Assembly: GCF_000321415.2 (NCBI RefSeq)
Contig: NC_019902.2
Coordinates: forward strand, 434,001 to 498,000
DNA from: Thioalkalivibrio nitratireducens DSM 14787
GTDB lineage: Bacteria > Pseudomonadota > Gammaproteobacteria > Ectothiorhodospirales > Ectothiorhodospiraceae
DNA length: 64,000 nucleotides
Direction of reading: 5' to 3'
The position numbers were made by a program, and so were the translations under genes. Numbering within the stretch: position 1 is the stretch's first letter; the number at the start of each line of letters is the position of its first letter. The notes under the pieces are model-generated. The model searched no databases, was not told the DNA's origin, and worked only from the letters and a program-made list of their open reading frames with translations. Shown here in pieces: positions 45,456 to 54,790 of the stretch.

Positions 45456-46047
45456 GCCAGTTCCTGCTGCGGTGGGTGAACCGGGATCTCCGGTGCGACG
45501 GTCCGGTGCCGATCGCGCAATGCGGGCGGCGTGAGAGGCCTGCGCCGGTGGCCAACCTGTAATCCGGTTCGACCGTCGGCGCCGTCCACCACGGCCGTCG
45601 GTACGCGAAGCCTCAGTATAACCGTGGGCGCCGCTACGACCGGCGCGGTCGGCCCGGCCCCCGCGTTTTGTGCGGGATTCCCCGGCGGTCACGGCAGCAG
45701 CGGGATCGATGGCGGCAGGGGCGCGGGGTAAAAGTGAACCCGGGAGGCCAACCACCCTCGACCCCGAAAGAATCGTAGGGCGGAAGAGGCCGAAGGCCGT
45801 CATCCGCCATTCGGCGCCGGGGTTGCCCTGGGCGTCGGGGCGGCGCGAGCGCCGTGCGGCGGATCACACCGCGCTCTCCTGCCCTCTGGGCTGATGCTCA
45901 CGTCACGAGGAACCGTCCGCTGCAGTCGCCGGACGGCCGTTCACCAAGGCTCGTGCCGGATCGACCCGCCAGCCGACCTCGGCCAGCGGCTGGCGTCCGA
46001 GAAGCATGCCCAAGCGCATCGGCCCGCAGGGTTCTTCCGGGGGCGGC
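45456..46047. other. Intergenic region with REP-like repeat and possible protease remnant
   Basis: 592 bp without an intact gene. A GTAGGGCGGA / TCCGCC-type repeat with a GGCCGAAGGCC core lies at 45775-45808. On the minus strand between about 45903 and 46030 a short frame reads MRLGMLLGRQPLAEVGWRVD, which recalls the end of retropepsin-like (RimB-type) proteases; it has no proper start and runs into the fbpC gene, so it is at best a remnant. No promoter for tamA was clear. Confidence 0.4.
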
Positions 46048-47145
46048 TCAATGCGGCGTGCAGCCACTTTCGCCGCGCGGGAACGCCACCAGGTGCGAGA
46101 AGTCCAGGCGCACACGCACGTGGTCGGACACGATGAAGTTGTCGTGGCTGGGCGCGACGCAGAGGACCTCGGTGCCGTCCTGCAGGCGCAGCGTGTAGAG
46201 AAAATCCGCGCCGCGAAAGGCTTTCGCGGTCACTTCTGCCGGGACCGTTCCGGCCTCGTTGTCGACTGTGATGTCGTCCGGGCGTACCAGCACGTCTACT
46301 GCAGCGCCCTGCGCGTAGCGATCCGACAGGCCCCCGGTAATCCGGCCCAGTGCGGTCTCCACGCAGTCCTCGGCACAGACCCGCCCCGGGATGATCGTGC
46401 CTTCGCCGACGAACCCGGCCACGAAGCGGTCGGCCGGCTTGTGGTAGAGGTGGTAGGCGGTGTCCCACTGGCACAGCCGGCCGTTGTTCAGCACCGCGAT
46501 GCGGTCGGCGAACGCAAAGGCCTCGTGCTGATCGTGGGTGACCAGGATCCCGGTGGTTCCCTCGGCGCGCAGGATCGCGCGCACCTCGCGCGCGAGGTCG
46601 GTGCGCAATTCCACGTCCATGCTCGAGAAGGGTTCGTCGAGCAGCAGCAGTTGCGGGCGCGGCGCGAGCGCCCGGGCCAGCGCGATTCGCTGCTGCTGAC
46701 CGCCGGAGAGTGCGTGCGGGAACGCGTGCTCGTAGCCCGACAGGCCGATCAGCCGCAACAGTTCCTTTACCCGGTGCTCGCGGTCTGTCCGGCTCCAGCG
46801 GCGGATTCCGAACGCGATGTTGCCGGTCACGTCTAGGTGTGGGAACAGTGCGAAGTCCTGGAACACCATGCCGACATTGCGTTTCTCGGGCGCCAGCGTG
46901 AAGCCTGGGCGGCTGACGGTCTCGTCATTCAGGCGGATCTCGCCGCGCATCACGCCCTCGAAGCCCGCGATCGCCCGCAGCAACGTCGTCTTGCCGCAGC
47001 CGGACGGGCCGAGCAGGCAGCCGATCTGCCCGCGTGACAATTCCAGCGAGATCGCGTGCACCACCCGCTGGCCCGAGTAGCCCACGTCGATGTCGTCCAG
47101 CACTACCTCTGCGGCGTGGGCGGAATCCCTGTTTTCTTTCGTCAT
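46048..47145 (-). CDS. fbpC: Ferric-iron ABC transporter ATP-binding protein FbpC
   Basis: A 365-residue ATPase of the Fbp/Pot type that powers Fe(III) import. Walker A is LLGPSGCGKTTLLRAIAG, the signature is LSGGQQQRIALARAL, and Walker B LLLLDEPFSSMD. Residues about 240-350 form the OB-like regulatory domain typical of importer ATPases. It overlaps the permease gene by 4 bases (ATGA). The substrate call comes from the binding protein and the whole operon. Confidence 0.92.
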   Translation of the reverse strand: MTKENRDSAHAAEVVLDDIDVGYSGQRVVHAISLELSRGQIGCLLGPSGCGKTTLLRAIAGFEGVMRGEIRLNDETVSRPGFTLAPEKRNVGMVFQDFALFPHLDVTGNIAFGIRRWSRTDREHRVKELLRLIGLSGYEHAFPHALSGGQQQRIALARALAPRPQLLLLDEPFSSMDVELRTDLAREVRAILRAEGTTGILVTHDQHEAFAFADRIAVLNNGRLCQWDTAYHLYHKPADRFVAGFVGEGTIIPGRVCAEDCVETALGRITGGLSDRYAQGAAVDVLVRPDDITVDNEAGTVPAEVTAKAFRGADFLYTLRLQDGTEVLCVAPSHDNFIVSDHVRVRLDFSHLVAFPRGESGCTPH

Positions 47146-48902
47146 GCAGCCTGTGCGCCCGCGGGGACCGCCAGCGGTTCGCTGCCCGGACTTCCCGTCC
47201 GCTGCCGCGCCCGCTGCCGTTGTCCCGGCCGGGATCGTTCAATGGTCAGGCTAAGCAGGATAACCGGAAGCAGACCCACCAGCACGATCGCCAGCGCGGC
47301 GCTGGAGGATTCCGCCAGGCGCTCGTCGCCCGCGAGTTCGAAGGCCCGTACCGCGAGCGTGTTGAAATCGAACGGGCGCAGGATCAGCGTCGCAGGCAGT
47401 TCCTTCAGCACGTCGACGAATACCAGCAGCAACGCGGTCAGCAGCGTGCCGCGCATGATCGGCAGGTGAACGCGGGTCAGCGTCGCCAGCGGGCGCATCC
47501 CCAGCGAGCGCGCGGCGTCGTCCATGCTCGGCTTGATCTTGCCCAGACCGGCCTCCACCGTTTGCAGCGACACCGCGAGGAAGCGCACCGCGTAGGCGAA
47601 CAGCAGCGCCACCAGCGTGCCCGACAGCAGCAGCCCGGTCGAGACCCCGAACTGCTCGCGCATGAAGGCATCCAGGGTGTTGTCGAACCAGGCGAACGGG
47701 AGCATCACGCCGATCGCGATCACCGTGCCCGGCACCGCATAGCCCATGCCCGCCACCCGCACCGCGAGCCCGGTGATGAAGCCGCCCTGCATGCGCCGGG
47801 CATACGCCAGGATCAGCGCCAGCGCGACCGCGATCACCGCGGCCATCGCCGCCAGCGAGAAGGTATTGAACACCAGCTCCGCGAACGCGGGGTTCATCCA
47901 GTGGTCGGTCGTGCGCGCGGCCCAGAGCGAGAGCTGCGCTGCCGGAATCAGAAATCCCAGCAAAATCGGCAGCAGGCAGGCGGTGACCGCCGCGGCGGCT
48001 TTCCAGCCCCTCAGCTGGTAGCGCGGCAGCGTCGAGTAGCGGGAACTGGTGTGGTGAAAACGTGCGCGCATTCGCGACCAGCGCTCCAGCAGGATCAGCA
48101 CGAACACGAAGCTCAGCAGCACCGCCGCGAGTTGGGCGGCCGCGCCGGGGTCGGCCAGACCGTACCAAGTGCGGAAGATGCCGGTGGTAAAGGTCGGAAT
48201 CCCGAAATACGCCACCGTGCCGTAGTCCGCCAGTACTTCCATCAGTGCAAGCGTCAGGCCCGCGATCACCGCCGGACGCGCCAGCGGCAGCGCGACCCGG
48301 AAGAATCCGGCGTAGGGGCCGCTGCCGAGCGTGCGCGAAACCTCCAGCACGCAGACCGATTGTTCCAGGAACGCCGCGCGCGTCAGCAGGTACACGTAGG
48401 GGTAGAGTACCAGCGTCAGCATTAGCATGGCACCGGTCAGCGAGCGGATCTCGGGGAACCAGTACTGGCCGTAGCCAAGCCCGGTCAGGTCGCGGATCAG
48501 CACCTGCACCGGCCCGGTGAAGTCCAGCATGCCGGTATAGGTGTAGGCGATGATGTACGCCGGCATCGCCAGCGGCAGCATCAGCGCCCACTGGAAGATC
48601 CGACGGCCGGGAAACTCGCAGACGCTCACCAGCCAGGCGACCGGGATACCGATCACCAGCACGCCGACGCCGACCCCGAACAGCAGCAGCAGCGAGTTGG
48701 TCACGTACTCGCCGAGCATGGTCTCGCGCAGGTGCACCCAGACGTCGGTGGAGGGCAGGAACACGTGCCCGAAGATCACGAGCACCGGCAGTGCGAGGAC
48801 CAGTGCGACCGTGACCGAGGTCAGCTGCCAGAGGCTGGGCCGACGCGGCAGCAGCGGCCAGCGCCGCTCATGGGCTGCGCGGGAGGGAAGGATCGCGTTC
48901 AT
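47142..48902 (-). CDS. fbpB: Ferric-iron ABC transporter permease FbpB
   Basis: A 586-residue fused permease with about 12 helices in two halves, as in FbpB/SfuB. Each half has an EAA-type cytoplasmic loop: EVSRTLGSGPYAGFFRVALPLARPAV (residues about 190-215, given here in part) and AARSLGMRPLATLTRVHLPI. An EAA loop contacts the ATPase. The start ATG lacks a good ribosome-binding site. A 277-bp repeat lies 68 bp upstream, between this gene and the binding-protein gene. Confidence 0.92.
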   Translation of the reverse strand: MNAILPSRAAHERRWPLLPRRPSLWQLTSVTVALVLALPVLVIFGHVFLPSTDVWVHLRETMLGEYVTNSLLLLFGVGVGVLVIGIPVAWLVSVCEFPGRRIFQWALMLPLAMPAYIIAYTYTGMLDFTGPVQVLIRDLTGLGYGQYWFPEIRSLTGAMLMLTLVLYPYVYLLTRAAFLEQSVCVLEVSRTLGSGPYAGFFRVALPLARPAVIAGLTLALMEVLADYGTVAYFGIPTFTTGIFRTWYGLADPGAAAQLAAVLLSFVFVLILLERWSRMRARFHHTSSRYSTLPRYQLRGWKAAAAVTACLLPILLGFLIPAAQLSLWAARTTDHWMNPAFAELVFNTFSLAAMAAVIAVALALILAYARRMQGGFITGLAVRVAGMGYAVPGTVIAIGVMLPFAWFDNTLDAFMREQFGVSTGLLLSGTLVALLFAYAVRFLAVSLQTVEAGLGKIKPSMDDAARSLGMRPLATLTRVHLPIMRGTLLTALLLVFVDVLKELPATLILRPFDFNTLAVRAFELAGDERLAESSSAALAIVLVGLLPVILLSLTIERSRPGQRQRARQRTGSPGSEPLAVPAGAQAA

Positions 48903-48970
48903 GACCGCAAATAGTAAACGTTCGCATTATGAATTGCATCCGGAAGCGGTCGCCCCTCCCAATGGGGGAC

Positions 48971-49247
48971 CTGATTATCACGAAACCTCCTCAGCCAGTG
49001 CGATACCTCTCCGCGTCGGTCGTCATTGCGAGCGAAGCGCGGCACTAACGCGCGTAGCGAGTTGAACAGCCGTAGGCTGGCCCGAAGGGCGAGCGCAGCG
49101 AGTAATCCAGGCGGCGCGGGGGGACCATCGCCCTCTGGATCGCCACGTCCCGCCACGCTGCGCTCGCGGCTAAAGGCTTCGCTCCTCGCGATGACGCTGG
49201 TTTCGAAGATGGCCCAGTCCAGCTTGCGGAGCTTCCGTGATAATCAG
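48971..49247 (-). repeat. MITE-like repeat, copy 3, inverted (277 bp)
   Basis: Same element as at 31109-31385, in the opposite orientation and of the same length. Ends are CTGATTATCA and TGATAATCAG (perfect 10-bp inverted repeats). It separates fbpA from fbpB. No obvious target-site duplication was visible in the flanks (GGGGAC on the left, GATGGG on the right). Confidence 0.88.
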
Positions 49248-49301
49248 GATGGGGGATGTTGCTGCCTATGTGCGACATCCAGGGTGCCCCCCGCGGGTGG
49301 A

Positions 49302-49349
49302 GAGGGGCTTTGCTCCCCTCTCCCGCTTGCGGGAGAGGGGCCGGGGGTG
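49302..49349. repeat. 48-bp direct repeat, unit A
   Basis: Identical to 49416-49463. It contains a strong hairpin (CCCCTCTCCC / GGGAGAGGGG around GCTTGC). The unit lies downstream of fbpA and may stop or slow transcription, though no T-run follows. Confidence 0.85.
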
Positions 49350-49415
49350 AGGGTGAGTGCACTGTGGTGGGGCCGTGCACTGGCCCCCTCCCCAACCCCT
49401 CCCCCGTGATCGGGG

Positions 49416-49463
49416 GAGGGGCTTTGCTCCCCTCTCCCGCTTGCGGGAGAGGGGCCGGGGGTG
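49416..49463. repeat. 48-bp direct repeat, unit B
   Basis: Perfect copy of unit A, spaced 66 bp from it and ending 6 bp from the fbpA stop codon. Between the units lies more CCCCTCCCC-type sequence, so the whole stretch is a small repeat cluster. Confidence 0.85.
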
Positions 49464-49469
49464 TTGCGG

Positions 49470-50501
49470 TCAGCGCCAGCGGGCGCGGTCCATGATACGC
49501 ACGGCTTCGGCGTTGTGGGCGCCGAGCAGGGACAGGTTCACGCTGTCGGCCTTGAACTCGCCGAAACTGCGCAGCACGTCGCTTGCGGGCACGTCCGCCC
49601 GTACCGGGTACTCCTGGTTCGCCTCCGCGTACCACTGCTGGGCGTTTTCGCTGGTCAGATACTCGACCAGGCGGATCCCATTCTCACGGTTGGGTGCGTG
49701 GGTGGTTACGCCGGCGCCGCTGACGTTTACATGCGTGCCGCGGCCATCCTGGTTCGGGAAGAACACGCCGATCTGTTCGGCAGCGTCGCGTTGCGTGGCG
49801 TCGTCGCCGGCCAGCATTGCGCCGAGGTAGTAGGTGTTGGCCAGTGCGAGGTCACAGACGCCGGCCGCGACCGCACGGATCTGGTCACGGTCCCCGCCTT
49901 GCGGTGGACGCGCAAAGTTGGCGACCAGGCCGTTCACCCACTCGCCCGTGGCATCCGGACCCTCGGTCGCGATCATCGCGGCGACCAGCGACTGGTTGTA
50001 CACGTTCGACGATGAACGCACACAGATGCGTCCGCGCCACTGCGGATCGGCCAGATCCTCGTAGGTGGAGAGTTCAGCCGGGTCGACCTTGTCCTTGTGG
50101 TACATGATCGGACGGGCGCGCAGCGACAGTCCGTACCATTCCCCGTCCATGTCCCGGTAGCTTTCCGGTACGTTCTCGGTGAGCACCTCGGACTCGATCG
50201 GGGACAGCACGCCAGCCTCCTTGGCCTGGTGCAGGTTGCCGGCGTCGACCGTGATCAGTACGTCGGCCGGGGAGTTGCGGCCCTCGAGCCGCAGGCGCTG
50301 GAGCAGTTCGTCTGCACGCCCGGTCAGCAGATTCACCTGGATGCCGGTATCGCGGGTGAAGTCGTCGAGCAGGGGCTTGATCAGGTTCTCCTGGCGCGCA
50401 GAGTACAGGTTGACTTCGCCGTCGGCGTCTGCCGTTGCGGGAAAGGTCAGTGCGGTACCCAGGACCGCTGCGGCAACGAGTTTCAACGGATGACGAAACA
50501 T
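49470..50501 (-). CDS. fbpA: Ferric-iron ABC transporter substrate-binding protein FbpA/FutA-type
   Basis: A 343-residue periplasmic binding protein. The signal peptide is residues 1-26 (VAAAVLGTALTFPATADA). The mature start EVNLYSARQENLIKPLLDDF is typical of FbpA/FutA proteins; family motifs include ADVLITVDAGNL, SNVYNQSLVAAMI and a paired-tyrosine region near ALANTYYLGAML, which binds Fe(III). The ATG at 50501 has AGGAG 8 bases upstream. It is the first gene of the iron importer operon but is split from fbpB by 567 bp of repeats. Confidence 0.95.
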   Translation of the reverse strand: MFRHPLKLVAAAVLGTALTFPATADADGEVNLYSARQENLIKPLLDDFTRDTGIQVNLLTGRADELLQRLRLEGRNSPADVLITVDAGNLHQAKEAGVLSPIESEVLTENVPESYRDMDGEWYGLSLRARPIMYHKDKVDPAELSTYEDLADPQWRGRICVRSSSNVYNQSLVAAMIATEGPDATGEWVNGLVANFARPPQGGDRDQIRAVAAGVCDLALANTYYLGAMLAGDDATQRDAAEQIGVFFPNQDGRGTHVNVSGAGVTTHAPNRENGIRLVEYLTSENAQQWYAEANQEYPVRADVPASDVLRSFGEFKADSVNLSLLGAHNAEAVRIMDRARWR

Positions 50502-50543
50502 GGTGGTGACTCCTGAAATGAGGTTGGTTCGCAAGACACGAAC

Positions 50544-50562
50544 AAGAACGATTGTCATTTGT
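50544..50562 (-). promoter_or_regulatory. Fur-box-like site upstream of fbpA
   Basis: Reads ACAAATGACAATCGTTCTT on the minus strand, matching the 19-bp Fur consensus at 12 positions by eye. It overlaps the -10 hexamer of the fbpA promoter, so iron-loaded Fur could block RNA polymerase. Confidence 0.6.
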
Positions 50563-50579
50563 GGAGGTGTCGCTGTCAA
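50551..50579 (-). promoter_or_regulatory. sigma70-type promoter of fbpA
   Basis: On the minus strand: -35 TTGACA (50579-50574), a 17-bp spacer, -10 GACAAT (50556-50551), about 50 bp before the fbpA ATG. The -35 is consensus; the -10 matches at 4 of 6. Confidence 0.65.
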
Positions 50580-50652
50580 TGCCCTGGCGCTGAGCCCGCG
50601 GACGCACGGTCGGTTGGTTCCCGTGGACAGGGGCGGCTGGTAGGCTTGGGCG

Positions 50653-53589
50653 ATGCACGCCTTGCCACCGGTACCACCGGAAAACCTGCCCGCTGCCGCG
50701 CGCGAACGCGCCCAGCAGCGGCTGGCTGAATTCCTGGCCCTGGTGACCGATCCCCCTCCTGCGATCCCCGGCGCAGCGATGGTGTTCCTGTGCAGCGACT
50801 ACGTGACCCAGATCACGCAACGTCATCCAGAGTACCTGCTCGATGCGCTCGATGCGCACGGATCCATGCCTGCCCGTACCGACCGCGACCTGGGCGCGGA
50901 TCTTGCGGGGCGCCTGGAGCAGGCGGGCGACGAGAGCGAACTGAAGGCCTGCCTGCGCGAGCTGCGCCACCGGGAACTGATCCGCATCGCCTGGCGGGAT
51001 CTGCTCGGTCAGGCCGACCTGGACGAGGCGATGCACGACCTGAGCCGGCTGGCGGATGTGCTGGTACAGGGCGCGCTCGGTTGGCTGGACGCGCGCCATC
51101 GGGAAAAGTACGGGATTCCGCGCGATCGTGAAGGCGAGCCGCAGTCGCTGATCGTGCTCGGGATGGGCAAGCTCGGCGGCAGGGAACTCAATTTCTCGTC
51201 CGACATCGACCTGATCTTCGCCTACCACCGCCCCGGCAGCACCGATGGTGAACGCACGATCGACAACCAGGAATACTTCCAGCGCCTGGGTCGGGCATTG
51301 ATCGCCGCGCTCGCCGACGTGACCCCCGAGGGTTTCTGTTACCGGGTGGACATGCGCCTGCGACCCTTCGGCAGCTCCGGGCCGCTGGTGATGCACTTCG
51401 ACGCGATGGAGGACTACTACCAGGCGCACGGCCGCGAGTGGGAGCGCTACGCGCTGATCAAGGCGCGCGTGATGGCCGGGGATCCCGCCGACGGCGAACG
51501 CCTGATGCAGAAGCTGAGGCCGTTCATCTACCGCCGCTACCTCGACTACGGCGCCTTCGCCAACCTGCGCGAACTCAAGCGCAAGATCAACGAGGAATCG
51601 GTGCGCAAGGAGCGCATCGAGGACGTGAAGCACGGCGAGGGCGGTATCCGCGAGGTCGAGTTCATCGGCCAGGTCTTTCAACTGATCCGGGGTGGGCGCG
51701 ACCGCGCCCTGCAGCGCCGCGATCTGCTCGGGGTGCTCGACCTGCTTGCTCGCCAGCAGCAGCTGCCGCGGCACGCGGTCGACCAGCTTGTGCATGCCTA
51801 CCGTTTCCTGCGCCGGGTCGAGAACCGCCTGCAGATGCAGAACGACCAGCAGACCCATCGCCTGCCACCACAGGCCTTCGACCGCACCCGGCTGGCGCTG
51901 GCGATGGGCTATCCGGACGAGGCAAGCTTCGAGATGGCACTGGTGCGCGAGCAGCGCCGCGTGCATGCCCAGTTCGAGCAGGTCTTCTCGGCGCCCCAGC
52001 GGGACGACGAGGACAACCTGGACGACATGCCCGGTGCCGGCCGGCAGCGCAGCCTGAGCCGCATCTGGTCATTGCACACCAAGCAGCCCGAGGCCGAGCC
52101 GCTGCTGGCCCGGATGGGTTTCGCGGATCCGCCTGCCGCGTTCGAGGCGATCCGGGCGCTGCGCCAGAGCCCGGTCACCCGCAGCCTGAGCGAGACCGGC
52201 CGCCAGCGCCTGGATCGGCTGATGCCGCTGCTGCTGGGCGCGATCGTGGAACTGGACCGACCCGACCCCGTCCTCCCGCGCGCCCTGCAACTGGTGAAGA
52301 CCATTGCCCGTCGGTCGGTCTACCTGTCGCTGCTGGTGGAAAACCCGCTCGCCCTGTCGCAGCTGGTAAAGCTGTGCGAGGCCAGTTCCTGGATCAGCGA
52401 CCAGCTGACCCGCTACCCGGTACTGCTCGACGAACTGCTCGATCCCCGGGCGCTGTATGCCCCCCCCGACCGCGAAGGCCTGCGATGGGAACTCGACGAG
52501 GAACTTGCGCAGTTCCCGCTGGAGGACCAGGAGCAGGTGCTGGACCGGCTGCGCCAGTACAAACAGGTGCAGACGCTGCGTGTCGCCGCCGCCGACATCA
52601 TGGGCTATCTGCCGCTGATGCGCGTGTCTGATCACCTGACCTGGCTGGCCGAGATCCTGCTGGCGAAGGTGCTGGAACTGAGCTGGAACCTGATGGTGCA
52701 GCGCCACGGCGAGCCCTGGTGCGGCACCGGCGACCGGCGCCGTCGTGCCCGCTTCGCGATCATCGGCTACGGCAAGTTGGGGGGGCTCGAACTCGGGTAT
52801 GGCTCCGATCTCGACCTGGTGTTCCTGCACGACAGCGACGGCGATGCGGCCCAGACCGCCGGTCCACGCGTGATCGACAACACCGAGTTCTTCGGGCGCC
52901 TGGGCACGCGGATCGTGCACCTGCTGGGCGTGTTCACTCCGGCCGGCCGCCTGTACGAGGTGGACACGCGGCTACGGCCGAGCGGCCTTGCGGGCCTGCT
53001 GGTCAGCAGCCTCGACGCGTTCGCCCGTTACCAGGAGGGTTCGGCCTGGACCTGGGAACACCAGGCGCTGGTGCGCACTCGCTGTGTGGCCGGCGACCGC
53101 GAACTGGGCGAACGCTTTGCCGAAGTACGTCGGCGGATCCTGTCGCGCCCGCGCGATCGGGACGCGCTCCGTGCCGAGGTGGTGGAGATGCGTTCGAAGA
53201 TGCTGGCCGAGCACGCCTCGCGCGACCCGGACGCGTTCGACCTCAAGCGTGATCGCGGCGGTATCACTGACATCGAGTTCATGGTTCAATACTGGGTTTT
53301 GGCCAATGCCCACGAGCATCCCGAGGTCTGCACCTGGCCCGACAAGGTGCGGACGCTGGAGGTTCTTGGGAAAGTGGGCGTGATCACCCCGGAATTGGGC
53401 ACCGCCCTGGCGGACGCCTACCGCGACATGCGCAACCGGATCCACCGCCTGACCCTGGCCGGGGCCGGTACCCGGGTGGTCGACCCGCCGGCGGATCTGC
53501 GCGCGCTGCGCAGCCAGGTGATGGCTACCTGGGACGAACTGTTCGGCGACGTGACGGCCCGAGCGCCGGCGCCCGAAGACACTGACTGA
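50653..53589 (+). CDS. glnE: Bifunctional glutamine synthetase adenylyltransferase/deadenylase
   Basis: GlnE adds and removes AMP on glutamine synthetase under PII control. The 978-residue protein has two nucleotidyltransferase domains: the N-terminal deadenylylase with LGMGKLGGRELNFSSDIDLI (residues about 170-190) and the C-terminal adenylylase with IGYGKLGGLELGYGSDLDLV (about 704-723). The GlnE-linking helical parts lie between and after. The length fits E. coli (946). The ribosome-binding site is weak. ilvE follows after 13 bp. Confidence 0.97.
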   Translation: MHALPPVPPENLPAAARERAQQRLAEFLALVTDPPPAIPGAAMVFLCSDYVTQITQRHPEYLLDALDAHGSMPARTDRDLGADLAGRLEQAGDESELKACLRELRHRELIRIAWRDLLGQADLDEAMHDLSRLADVLVQGALGWLDARHREKYGIPRDREGEPQSLIVLGMGKLGGRELNFSSDIDLIFAYHRPGSTDGERTIDNQEYFQRLGRALIAALADVTPEGFCYRVDMRLRPFGSSGPLVMHFDAMEDYYQAHGREWERYALIKARVMAGDPADGERLMQKLRPFIYRRYLDYGAFANLRELKRKINEESVRKERIEDVKHGEGGIREVEFIGQVFQLIRGGRDRALQRRDLLGVLDLLARQQQLPRHAVDQLVHAYRFLRRVENRLQMQNDQQTHRLPPQAFDRTRLALAMGYPDEASFEMALVREQRRVHAQFEQVFSAPQRDDEDNLDDMPGAGRQRSLSRIWSLHTKQPEAEPLLARMGFADPPAAFEAIRALRQSPVTRSLSETGRQRLDRLMPLLLGAIVELDRPDPVLPRALQLVKTIARRSVYLSLLVENPLALSQLVKLCEASSWISDQLTRYPVLLDELLDPRALYAPPDREGLRWELDEELAQFPLEDQEQVLDRLRQYKQVQTLRVAAADIMGYLPLMRVSDHLTWLAEILLAKVLELSWNLMVQRHGEPWCGTGDRRRRARFAIIGYGKLGGLELGYGSDLDLVFLHDSDGDAAQTAGPRVIDNTEFFGRLGTRIVHLLGVFTPAGRLYEVDTRLRPSGLAGLLVSSLDAFARYQEGSAWTWEHQALVRTRCVAGDRELGERFAEVRRRILSRPRDRDALRAEVVEMRSKMLAEHASRDPDAFDLKRDRGGITDIEFMVQYWVLANAHEHPEVCTWPDKVRTLEVLGKVGVITPELGTALADAYRDMRNRIHRLTLAGAGTRVVDPPADLRALRSQVMATWDELFGDVTARAPAPEDTD

Positions 53590-53602
53590 GGAGAGACCGA
53601 CG

Positions 53603-54523
53603 ATGTCGATGGCGGATCGCGACGGAGTGATCTGGTTGGACGGGAAGATGGTGCCCTGGCGCGATGCCCGGGTTCACGTGCTGACCCACACGCTGCACTA
53701 TGGCATGGGTGTGTTCGAGGGCGTGCGCGCCTACGATGCCGCCCACGGCACCGCGATCTTCCGGCTGGAGGACCACACCCGGCGTCTGTTCAATTCCGCG
53801 CGCATCCTGGGCATGAAGATCCCCTACAGCCCCGAGGAACTCAGCGCCGCCCAGATCGCCTCCGTCCGTGAGAACGGGCTGGAGACCGCCTACATCCGCC
53901 CGATGTGTTTCTTCGGCTCCGAGGGCATGGGCCTGCGCGCCGACAACCTCGAGGTGCACGTGATGGTGGCCGCGTGGACCTGGGGCAGCTACCTGGGCGA
54001 GGAGAACATGAGCCGCGGCATCCGCATCCACACCTCGTCGTACAGCCGCCACCACGTGAACGTAACGCTGTGCAAGGCCAAGGCGAACGGCAACTACATG
54101 AATTCCATGCTCGCGCTGCAGGAGGCGGTTGCCTGTGGCTACGACGAAGCGATGCTGCTCGACACCGAAGGCTACGTGGCCGAGGGCAGCGGCGAGAACA
54201 TCTTCATCGTGCGTGACGGCGTGATCTACACCCCGGATCTGACCTCCGCGCTGGACGGCATCACACGGCGGACCATCTTCACCCTCGCTGACGAGGAAGG
54301 CCTGAAGATCGTCGAGAAGCGCATCACCCGCGACGAGGTCTACATCGCCGACGAGGCCTTCTTCACCGGAACCGCCGCCGAGGTGACCCCGATCCGCGAG
54401 GTCGACAACCGGCCGATCGGCGAAGGCACCCGCGGCCCGATCACCCAGCGCCTGCAGTCGCTGTACTTCGACGTGGTCAAGGGGCGCCAACCGAAGCACG
54501 AAGGCTGGCTCACGTACGTCTGA
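53603..54523 (+). CDS. ilvE: Branched-chain amino acid aminotransferase
   Basis: IlvE is a PLP fold-type IV transaminase that makes valine, leucine and isoleucine from their keto acids. The 306 residues match the family. Characteristic parts are HTLHYGMGVFEGVRAYD, AYIRPMCFFGSEGMGL, the PLP-lysine region CKAKANGNYMNSMLA and GYVAEGSGENIFIVRDG. AGGAG lies about 9 bases before the ATG. It completes, with ilvD at 5.4 kb, part of the branched-chain pathway in this window. Confidence 0.97.
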   Translation: MSMADRDGVIWLDGKMVPWRDARVHVLTHTLHYGMGVFEGVRAYDAAHGTAIFRLEDHTRRLFNSARILGMKIPYSPEELSAAQIASVRENGLETAYIRPMCFFGSEGMGLRADNLEVHVMVAAWTWGSYLGEENMSRGIRIHTSSYSRHHVNVTLCKAKANGNYMNSMLALQEAVACGYDEAMLLDTEGYVAEGSGENIFIVRDGVIYTPDLTSALDGITRRTIFTLADEEGLKIVEKRITRDEVYIADEAFFTGTAAEVTPIREVDNRPIGEGTRGPITQRLQSLYFDVVKGRQPKHEGWLTYV

Positions 54524-54571
54524 GCCACTACCGACCCGCCGGCCACCGGCACAGCACCCGGGAGCACCGTT

Positions 54572-54790
54572 ATGCCCAACCCCCACACCGCCGAACAGCA
54601 GGACCGCTTCGCCCCGGCCAACGCGGAGAGCACCGTGTCGGTGCGCCGCGACCAGCTGCCGCTGCACTGCCCGACCCCGCAGAGCGCACTCTGGGCCTCC
54701 CACCCGCGCGTGTTTCTCCCGATCGACGAAACCGCCGACGGCCGCATCCGCTGCCCGTACTGCGGCACCGTATACGTCCTCGAGGACTGA
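54572..54790 (+). CDS. Zinc-finger (zf-CHCC) protein
   Basis: A 72-residue protein with the CHCC zinc-finger pattern: LHCPTP, SHPRVFLPID and IRCPYCGTVYVLED supply one Cys, one His and two Cys. The domain is related to the mitochondrial complex I subunit NDUFS6 and is common in proteobacteria; its role there is unknown. GGGAG lies 7 bases before the ATG. It often sits beside ilvE, as here. Confidence 0.9.
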   Translation: MPNPHTAEQQDRFAPANAESTVSVRRDQLPLHCPTPQSALWASHPRVFLPIDETADGRIRCPYCGTVYVLED

